A stretch of DNA of 64,000 nt from Streptomyces himalayensis subsp. himalayensis (GTDB lineage: Bacteria; Actinomycetota; Actinomycetes; Streptomycetales; Streptomycetaceae), in NCBI RefSeq assembly GCF_013778455.1, contig NZ_JACEHE010000029.1, forward strand, positions 27,276 through 91,275. The letters run 5' to 3'. Under the pieces are notes generated by a model. That model made no database searches. It was not told the DNA's origin and saw only the letters and a list, made by a program, of their open reading frames with translations. The translations under genes and the position numbers were made by a program. This document shows positions 58,639 to 64,000 of the stretch, piece by piece; the stretch's first letter is position 1, and every line of letters starts with the position of its first letter.

Positions 58639-59800
58639 CACTGTCACGCAATCCGCGGCCGGACGGCTCTTCAGCCGTCCGGCCGCGGCCGCGTCCTGCG
58701 TCGGATTCGTCCTCATCGGCATGCTTCAGGCGCTCTACGGTCCGGCGGTGCCTGGCCTGCGCGAGGAGTACGCCCTGTCCCCCTCGGAGGCCGGGCTCGG
58801 CCTCAGCCTGCACTTCACGGGCGGGGTCGCCGGCGTTCTGGCGTTCAACGCGATCCACTCGCGCATCAGCAACCGGTCGCTGCTGGCAGCCAGTTACGCA
58901 CTGATGGCGGCAGGCGGCGCGGGCTTCGCGCTCGCCCCGAACTGGCCGCTCGCACTCGCCGCCGCCTTCCTCGGCGGCCTGGGCTTCGGCGGTATCGACT
59001 ACGGCCTCAACCAGCTGTTCGCGGTCGGCTTCGGAGACCGCTCGACGGCCATGCTCAACGTCCTCAACGCGCACTTCGGCATCGGGGCGGTGCTCGGCCC
59101 GGCGCTGATCGCGTGGACGGGCGCGGACGGGTACGCGTACGCCTTCGGGGCGTGTGCCGTGCTGTCGGCGGTGCTGATCCTGTGCACCGGGGGTGTACGC
59201 ACCGAGCCTCAGGTTTCCGGCGAATCGCCGGTTACGCCGAAGAGCTCGCTGGGCCTCTCCCGAATCCTCGTCGGCTTCCTCGTCCTCTACGTCCTCAACG
59301 TGGGCGTCGAGGCGGGCGTCGGCGGGTGGGAGCCCACGCATCTGGAGACCGTCGGCTTCTCGTCCGCGGTCGCGGCCTCGGCCACCTCCGTGTACTGGCT
59401 GATGATGACCGTCGGCCGCTTCGTCGTCGTCCCGATCACGCTGCGGTACTCGCCCGAGCGCATCCTCACCGTCTGCGCGGCCGGCATGACCGCGTGCCTG
59501 CTGCTGGCGCTGATACCGGGCGCGGCCCCGTGGGCCTACGCGGGTGTGGGGCTGTTCATCGCACCTGTGTTCCCGACCGGTCTGCCCTGGCTCAATCGGG
59601 CGCTTCCTGAGGCAAAAAGGGCAGGCGCCTGGGTGATAGCCGCGTCTATGATCGGCGGCGTTGCGGCCCCGCCGCTGCTGGGTGTCGGCATCGAGGCGTC
59701 CGGTATCCGCGCTGTGCCATGGCTGCTTACGGTCCTGTCGGCCACCTCGCTCCTTGCGACGGTCTGGCTGATCAGGCTCACGAGGAGGTCCGCCGCATGA
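58631..59800 (+). CDS. MFS transporter, FucP-like
   Basis: A protein of 389 residues with about 12 transmembrane helices. LNVLNAHFGIGAVLGPALIA and GGLGFGGIDYGLNQLFAVGF fit the fucose permease-like MFS branch. Its ATG lies inside the end of the beta-galactosidase gene, so it is translated with the sugar operon; it may move a monosaccharide or an efflux product. The stop overlaps the ATG of the next ABC gene. Confidence 0.85.
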   Translation: MTSTVTQSAAGRLFSRPAAAASCVGFVLIGMLQALYGPAVPGLREEYALSPSEAGLGLSLHFTGGVAGVLAFNAIHSRISNRSLLAASYALMAAGGAGFALAPNWPLALAAAFLGGLGFGGIDYGLNQLFAVGFGDRSTAMLNVLNAHFGIGAVLGPALIAWTGADGYAYAFGACAVLSAVLILCTGGVRTEPQVSGESPVTPKSSLGLSRILVGFLVLYVLNVGVEAGVGGWEPTHLETVGFSSAVAASATSVYWLMMTVGRFVVVPITLRYSPERILTVCAAGMTACLLLALIPGAAPWAYAGVGLFIAPVFPTGLPWLNRALPEAKRAGAWVIAASMIGGVAAPPLLGVGIEASGIRAVPWLLTVLSATSLLATVWLIRLTRRSAA

Positions 59801-60840
59801 GCGGCAGTATCCAGGTCCGAGGCCTGTCCCGGACCTTCCACACCACCGTGCGCCGCCCCGGCTTGGCGGGCGCGCTGAAGTCTCTGATCAAGCCCGATCG
59901 GGTCGCGAAGGAAGCCGTCGTGGACGTCTCCTTCGACGTGGCGCCCGGCGAACTGCTGGCCCTGCTCGGACCGAACGGCGCGGGCAAGTCGACCACCATC
60001 AAGATGCTCACCGGCATTCTCACGCCCACGGCGGGCGAGGCACGCGTCGCCGGCGTGGTGCCGTACGAGGAACGCGAACGCAACGCCCGCAACATCGGGG
60101 CGGTGTTCGGGCAGCGCACCCAGCTGTGGTGGGACCTGCCGGTCCGCGAGTCCTTCGCGATCCTCCGAGACATCTACGAAGTGCCGAACGCCGAACACCG
60201 CGCGCGCCTTGGCGAGTTCGACGACCTGCTCGAGCTCTCCTCCTTCTGGGACACGCGCGTACGGCACCTGTCCCTCGGCCAGCGCGTGCGCTGCGACCTG
60301 GCCGCCGCGCTGCTGCACGACCCGCAGGTGGTGTTCCTCGACGAGCCCACCATCGGGATGGACGTGGTGGTGAAGGAGCAGGTCCGCGAGTTCCTCAGGC
60401 ACCAGGTGGAGGAGCGCGGCCGGACGGTGCTGCTGACCACGCACGACATGACGGAGGTCGAGCGGCTCGCCGAGCGCGTCGTACTGATCAACCACGGGCG
60501 TCTCGTCCTGGACGGCACGCTGGACGAGATCCGCCGGAAGTTCGGCTCGACGTGGCAGGTGCGGGCCACGCTCGCCGACCCGCACGCGCGCGTGGAGCCG
60601 CTGGAGGGAATCTCGCTGCTGCGGCGCGAAGGCCCGCAGGTGGTCTTCGGACCGGACGGGCCGACGGCTCCGACGGTCCATCAGGCGCTGAAGCAGGTCA
60701 TCGAGCGGTACGAGGTGACGGACATCGCGATCGACGAGGCCGACCTGGAGGACGTGATGCGGACGGCGTACGTCCAGGCGGAAGCCGCCTCGAGCGCCCA
60801 GGCGGAAGTCCCGTCGGGAGCCCCGGCGGGAGGGGACTGA
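59797..60840 (+). CDS. ABC-2 type exporter ATP-binding protein
   Basis: A protein of 347 residues. Walker A is GPNGAGKST, the signature is LSLGQRVR (Q after G as in this subgroup), Walker B is VVFLDEPTIGMD and the H-loop TTHDMTEVE. An N-terminal insertion KSLIKPDRVAKEAVVDVSFD is typical of COG4586 ATPases that pair with two ABC-2 membrane proteins. ATG 59797 overlaps the preceding stop (ATGA). The substrate is unknown. It is linked by overlap to the sugar operon but is an exporter type, not the missing importer ATPase. Confidence 0.9.
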   Translation: MSGSIQVRGLSRTFHTTVRRPGLAGALKSLIKPDRVAKEAVVDVSFDVAPGELLALLGPNGAGKSTTIKMLTGILTPTAGEARVAGVVPYEERERNARNIGAVFGQRTQLWWDLPVRESFAILRDIYEVPNAEHRARLGEFDDLLELSSFWDTRVRHLSLGQRVRCDLAAALLHDPQVVFLDEPTIGMDVVVKEQVREFLRHQVEERGRTVLLTTHDMTEVERLAERVVLINHGRLVLDGTLDEIRRKFGSTWQVRATLADPHARVEPLEGISLLRREGPQVVFGPDGPTAPTVHQALKQVIERYEVTDIAIDEADLEDVMRTAYVQAEAASSAQAEVPSGAPAGGD

Positions 60841-60842
60841 CC

Positions 60843-61646
60843 ATGGCCGCCGTCCACGCCTGGCGGGCCGCCCGCGTCACCCCGCTCGGCGAGCTGCACT
60901 CCCCGCCCCGCATGACCGCCGAACTGCTGCGGATGACCGTGCAGGTGGTGCTCGTGGCGTCCCTGTGGCGCGGCCTGTACGCGGCGAGCGGCACCACGGC
61001 CGGACTGGACCGCGACCAGGCGGTCACATACGCCGTGCTGGCCACACTGGCCCTGCGCGTACGGAACTTGGACCAGTTCGCGGGCCGGGACACCGTCATC
61101 CAGCACATGCACTTCGGGACGATCGTCTACTGGTACCTGCGCCCGCTGGCGCCCCAGCGCTACTACGCGCTCCGCGCGCTCGGCGAACAGCTCTACGGGC
61201 TCGTCTGGGCGCTCGCCGGATACGCGGTCTGTCTGGCCGCCGGAGTCGTCCAGCCGCCGAAGTCGGCTGCCGTGGCAGGGGTGTTCGTGCTCAGCGCGCT
61301 GCTCGGCCAGTGGGTCATGTACTACGTGATGCTGGTGATCGACCAGCTGTGCTTCTGGACGCTCCGCAATGGCGCCGCGATGCTGATCCTGATCTTCGCG
61401 CAGAACCTGCTGTCCGGGGTGTACGCGCCGCTGTGGTTCTTCCCGGACTGGTTCATCACGATGAGCGGCTTCCTCCCCTTCCAGGCGACGCTGAGCGTGC
61501 CCCTGTCGCTGTACGTGGGCCGCATTCCGCTGTCGGACGCGGGCGCCCAACTCCTCGTACAGGCGGCCTGGGTGGTGGCGCTTGCCCTGTTCACCCGGCT
61601 GCTGTGGCGGCGGGCCGCTCGGCGCGTGATCTCGCAGGGAGGCTGA
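60843..61646 (+). CDS. ABC-2 family permease (COG4587 type)
   Basis: A protein of 267 residues with six hydrophobic segments (VVLVASLWRGLYAA, AVAGVFVLSALLGQWVMYYV, GAAMLILIFAQNLLSGVYAP). The stretch LLSGVYAPLWFFPDWF marks the family. It starts 2 bp after the ATPase stop. It forms a heterodimeric exporter with the next gene. Confidence 0.87.
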   Translation: MAAVHAWRAARVTPLGELHSPPRMTAELLRMTVQVVLVASLWRGLYAASGTTAGLDRDQAVTYAVLATLALRVRNLDQFAGRDTVIQHMHFGTIVYWYLRPLAPQRYYALRALGEQLYGLVWALAGYAVCLAAGVVQPPKSAAVAGVFVLSALLGQWVMYYVMLVIDQLCFWTLRNGAAMLILIFAQNLLSGVYAPLWFFPDWFITMSGFLPFQATLSVPLSLYVGRIPLSDAGAQLLVQAAWVVALALFTRLLWRRAARRVISQGG

Positions 61647-61647
61647 T

Positions 61648-62502
61648 GTGTCGTCGGAGGCGGGGACGTTGAAGAGCAGGCCGGGCAGGCCGGGCAGGCC
61701 TTGGAAGGCCGTTCGGATCATGTGGCGCATCACGCGCCTCAACTTCCGCGCGCAACTGGAGTACCGCTCCGAGTTCCTGATGATGGTCGCGATCGGCGCG
61801 GTCTGGCAGGTGTCGGTGATCGTGTTCGCGACGGTACTGCTCACCCGGTTCACCGGGATGGGCGGCTGGGACAGCTCGGACGTCCTGCTGATCCCGGCGA
61901 CACGGATGCTGGCGCACGGCCTGTTCGTGCTGTTCCTGGGGCGGGTGCACGGCCTGGGCCGCCACATCCAGGAAGGGGTGATCGACACCTACCTGGTCCG
62001 CCCGATGCCGGTCTACCGCCAGCTCCAGCTGTCGTACTTCCCGACCAACGCGATCGGCGATCTGACGGTGGCGGCGGGCCTGATGGTGGGGGCGCTGTCC
62101 CGCAGCAACCTGGACTGGACGGCGGGCCGGATCACGTATCTCGTCGTCTGCGTCCTCGGCGGCATGCTCCTGGAGGCGGCCCTGTTCACGGCCGTGGCCT
62201 GCGCGTCGCTGCGCTTCCCGGCCGCCGACTACTGGGGCCGCTGGCTGGAGGAGCTGCTCGGCACCTTCGGCAGCTATCCGCTGAACGTCCTGCCGAAGGC
62301 GGTCGGCGGCTTCCTCACGTTCGGTCTGCCGCTCGCGTTCGTCGCATACTTCCCGGCCGCCGTGCTCACCGGCCATGGGTCGAGCACGGGCGTGCCGTAC
62401 TGGCTGGCGGCGGCGTCCCCGCTGCTCGGGCTGGCCGCGTACCTGGCATCGCGGCTGCTGTGGAAGTGGAGCCTGCGGCACTACACGGGGGTGAACGGGT
62501 GA
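61648..62502 (+). CDS. ABC-2 family permease (COG3694 type)
   Basis: A protein of 284 residues with six hydrophobic segments. LEYRSEFLMMVAIGAVWQVS and GVIDTYLVRPMPVYRQLQ are typical of the second membrane partner, as is FGSYPLNVLPKAVGGFLTF. GTG 61648 follows GGGAGG one base after the previous stop. The N-terminus carries an RPGRPGRP repeat. It ends the run of same-strand genes. Confidence 0.87.
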   Translation: MSSEAGTLKSRPGRPGRPWKAVRIMWRITRLNFRAQLEYRSEFLMMVAIGAVWQVSVIVFATVLLTRFTGMGGWDSSDVLLIPATRMLAHGLFVLFLGRVHGLGRHIQEGVIDTYLVRPMPVYRQLQLSYFPTNAIGDLTVAAGLMVGALSRSNLDWTAGRITYLVVCVLGGMLLEAALFTAVACASLRFPAADYWGRWLEELLGTFGSYPLNVLPKAVGGFLTFGLPLAFVAYFPAAVLTGHGSSTGVPYWLAAASPLLGLAAYLASRLLWKWSLRHYTGVNG

Positions 62503-62526
62503 CCCCGACGTCGGCTCGCCGACGGT

Positions 62527-62554
62527 GCTGTACGCGCCCCGCGGCGCGTACAGC
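62527..62554. terminator. Hairpin terminator between convergent genes
   Basis: GCTGTACGCGCC (62527-62538) pairs perfectly with GGCGCGTACAGC (62543-62554) around a 4-nt loop. It lies between the convergent stops at 62502 and 62582. Confidence 0.75.
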
Positions 62555-62581
62555 CCAGCCGTACCGCTGCCGACACAGGCC

Positions 62582-63919
62582 CTAGCGCACGAGGCAGGGC
62601 CGCTTGTTGTCGAACGTCCAGCCGGGGATGAGATACCGCATCCCGGCCGCGTCGTCGCGCGCCCCCAGCGCCTTCTGCTGGTAGAGCTCGTGGGCGGCGA
62701 GGAGACGGTCCATGTCGAGCCGGACGCCCAGGCCGGGGGCGCTGGGGATGGCGATCTCACCGTCGACGATGCGCGGCGGTTCGACGGTGAGCCGCTCCAG
62801 GCCCTCCTGCCAGATCCAGTGCGTGTCCAGCGCGTTGTACTCGCCTGGAGCCGCGGCCCCGCAGTGCGCCACCATGGCCAGGGAGATGTCGAAGTGGTTG
62901 TTCGAGTGGCATCCCCAGGTCAGGCCCATCGCATTGCAGAGCTGGGCGACGCGCACGGAGCCCTGCATGGTCCAGAAGTGCGGGTCGGCCAGCGGGATGG
63001 ACACGGACTGCAGCGCCAGGGCGTGGGTCATCTGGCGCCAGTCGGTGGCAATCATGTTGGTCGCCGTGGGCAGTCCGGTGGCGCGCCGGAACTCCGCCAG
63101 GATCTCGCGGCCCGAGTAGCCGTCCTCGGCTCCGCAGGGGTCCTCGGCGTACGCGAGGGTACCGACCAGCGGCGCGCACAGCTCGATCGCTTCGCGCAGC
63201 GACCACGCGCCGTTGGGGTCGAGGGTGATCCGCGCCTCGGGGAAGCGTTCCTTCAGCTGCCGTATCGCCTTGACCTCCTCGGCGCCTTCCAGGACTCCGC
63301 CCTTCAGCTTGAAGTCGCGGAAGCCGTAGAGGTCGTACGTGGCCTCGGCCTGGCGGACGATCGCCTCGGGGGTCAGCGCCTCCTCGTGGCGGATGCGGTA
63401 CCACTCCACGTCCGAGTCGCCTTCGCGTACGTACTCGAGGTCGGTGCGGTCGGGGTCGCCCACGTAGAAGAGGTAGCCGAGGACCCGTACGGAGTCGCGC
63501 TGCTGTCCGTCGCCGAGCAGGGCCGCCACGGGGACGTCGAGGTGCTGTCCCAGGAGGTCGAGCAGGGCCGACTCGACAGCGGTGACGGCGTGGACGGTGG
63601 TGCGCAGGTCGAAGGTCTGCAGACCGCGGCCGCCGGAGTCGCGGTCGCCGAACCTCTCGCCGATCTCGCGCAGGACGCGCTTGTAGTCGCCCACCTTCGC
63701 GCCGACGACGAGGGACTCGGCGTCGCGCAGCGTCTGCGTGATCTTCTCGCCGCCCGGCACCTCTCCGAGGCCCGTACGGCCCTCGGAGTCCTTCAGGACG
63801 ACCACGTTGCGGGTGAAGTAGGGACCGTGCGCACCGGAGAGGTTGAGCTCCATCGAGTCCCGGCCCGCGACGGGGTAAACGGCGAATTCGGTGACGGTCG
63901 GCTGGCTTCCGCTTGTCAT
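62582..63919 (-). CDS. gudD: Glucarate dehydratase (enolase superfamily)
   Basis: A protein of 445 residues, the usual length. FRDFKLKGGVLEG supplies the KxK catalytic lysine (residues about 203-208), LDPNGAWS and AEDPCG hold metal ligands, and CHSNNHFDISLAMVAH holds the catalytic His near residue 338, the pattern of the GlucD subgroup. It dehydrates D-glucarate to 5-keto-4-deoxyglucarate in the cytoplasm, the first step of hexarate use. ATG 63919 follows AAGGAACCCCTG. It is convergent with the exporter operon; uptake and aldolase genes may lie beyond the right edge, where the last 80 bases hold its leader. Confidence 0.92.
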   Translation of the reverse strand: MTSGSQPTVTEFAVYPVAGRDSMELNLSGAHGPYFTRNVVVLKDSEGRTGLGEVPGGEKITQTLRDAESLVVGAKVGDYKRVLREIGERFGDRDSGGRGLQTFDLRTTVHAVTAVESALLDLLGQHLDVPVAALLGDGQQRDSVRVLGYLFYVGDPDRTDLEYVREGDSDVEWYRIRHEEALTPEAIVRQAEATYDLYGFRDFKLKGGVLEGAEEVKAIRQLKERFPEARITLDPNGAWSLREAIELCAPLVGTLAYAEDPCGAEDGYSGREILAEFRRATGLPTATNMIATDWRQMTHALALQSVSIPLADPHFWTMQGSVRVAQLCNAMGLTWGCHSNNHFDISLAMVAHCGAAAPGEYNALDTHWIWQEGLERLTVEPPRIVDGEIAIPSAPGLGVRLDMDRLLAAHELYQQKALGARDDAAGMRYLIPGWTFDNKRPCLVR

Positions 63920-64000
63920 CAGGGGTTCCTTGCCTCGGATGTGCGTCGGATGTGGCGTCGGAGTGCGTCGGGAGTGGTCGATGCTCAGGAGTCCGGAAGT

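Noticed and set aside
55747..58722. 991-codon minus-strand open frame opposite the beta-galactosidase
   Set aside because: It is antisense to a gene with complete GH2 catalytic motifs and consists of Val/Arg/Asp/Gly-rich sequence without domains.

Overview
The window is chromosomal DNA from a Streptomyces-type actinomycete. Supporting signs are very high GC with strong third-position GC bias, frequent GTG and TTG starts behind purine-rich ribosome binding sites, Tat-type signal peptides, an SsgA-like sporulation protein, a large LuxR-family (LAL) ATPase regulator, and rare TTA codons (the bldA signature). No rRNA, tRNA, CRISPR array, integrase or intact transposase was found.

Left part (1-23.7 kb). 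The N-terminus of rsgA runs off the left edge. After a GPR1/YaaH-type membrane protein comes an accessory region rich in alpha/beta hydrolases and regulators. Two copies of an [AraC-family regulator, HSL-type hydrolase] cassette lie at 2090-4313 and 12241-14514. They share a directly repeated upstream motif, and their hydrolase 3' ends are almost identical. Between and around them are an XRE/NB-ARC/TPR regulator, a haloperoxidase-like hydrolase, small GHSYGG-type hydrolases (one Tat-exported, one with the nucleophile serine replaced by glycine), a DUF4232-like lipoprotein, a GNAT/pirin pair, a LAL regulator, an orphan sugar-binding lipoprotein and a third AraC regulator. Pseudogene remnants are scattered here: amidohydrolase, FAD disulfide oxidoreductase, LuxR and AraC.

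Middle part (23.8-38.5 kb). This holds an SsgA-like protein, a graveyard of gene tails (MFS, EtfA, a regulatory-like beta domain), a regulator with a (GPS/GPD)n linker, and an apparently intact relative of the left-hand cluster: DUF1275, DoxX, cysteine hydrolase, YtcJ-type amidohydrolase, HSL-type hydrolase, small hydrolase, LtrA, FAD disulfide oxidoreductase, Dps-like protein. The pseudogenes at 1330-1495 and 7200-7433 match two members of this intact cluster, so the left region looks like a decayed and rearranged paralogous version. A luciferase-like monooxygenase with a frameshifted FMN reductase partner follows.

Right part (38.8-64 kb). Here lie an endolysin-like amidase, a PL8 polysaccharide lyase with two TTA codons, small secreted proteins, a radical SAM protein with unusual cysteine spacing, a lower-GC SLATT-like membrane protein and alditol oxidase. 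They are followed by a coherent carbohydrate locus: ROK regulator, secreted GH30 hydrolase with a ricin-type domain, ABC sugar importer (binding protein and two permeases), GH2 beta-galactosidase and an MFS transporter. GH30 endo-beta-1,6-galactanases plus beta-galactosidase suggest (inferred) growth on beta-1,6-galactan or arabinogalactan side chains. A three-gene ABC-2 exporter follows in the same run, and glucarate dehydratase lies convergent at the end.
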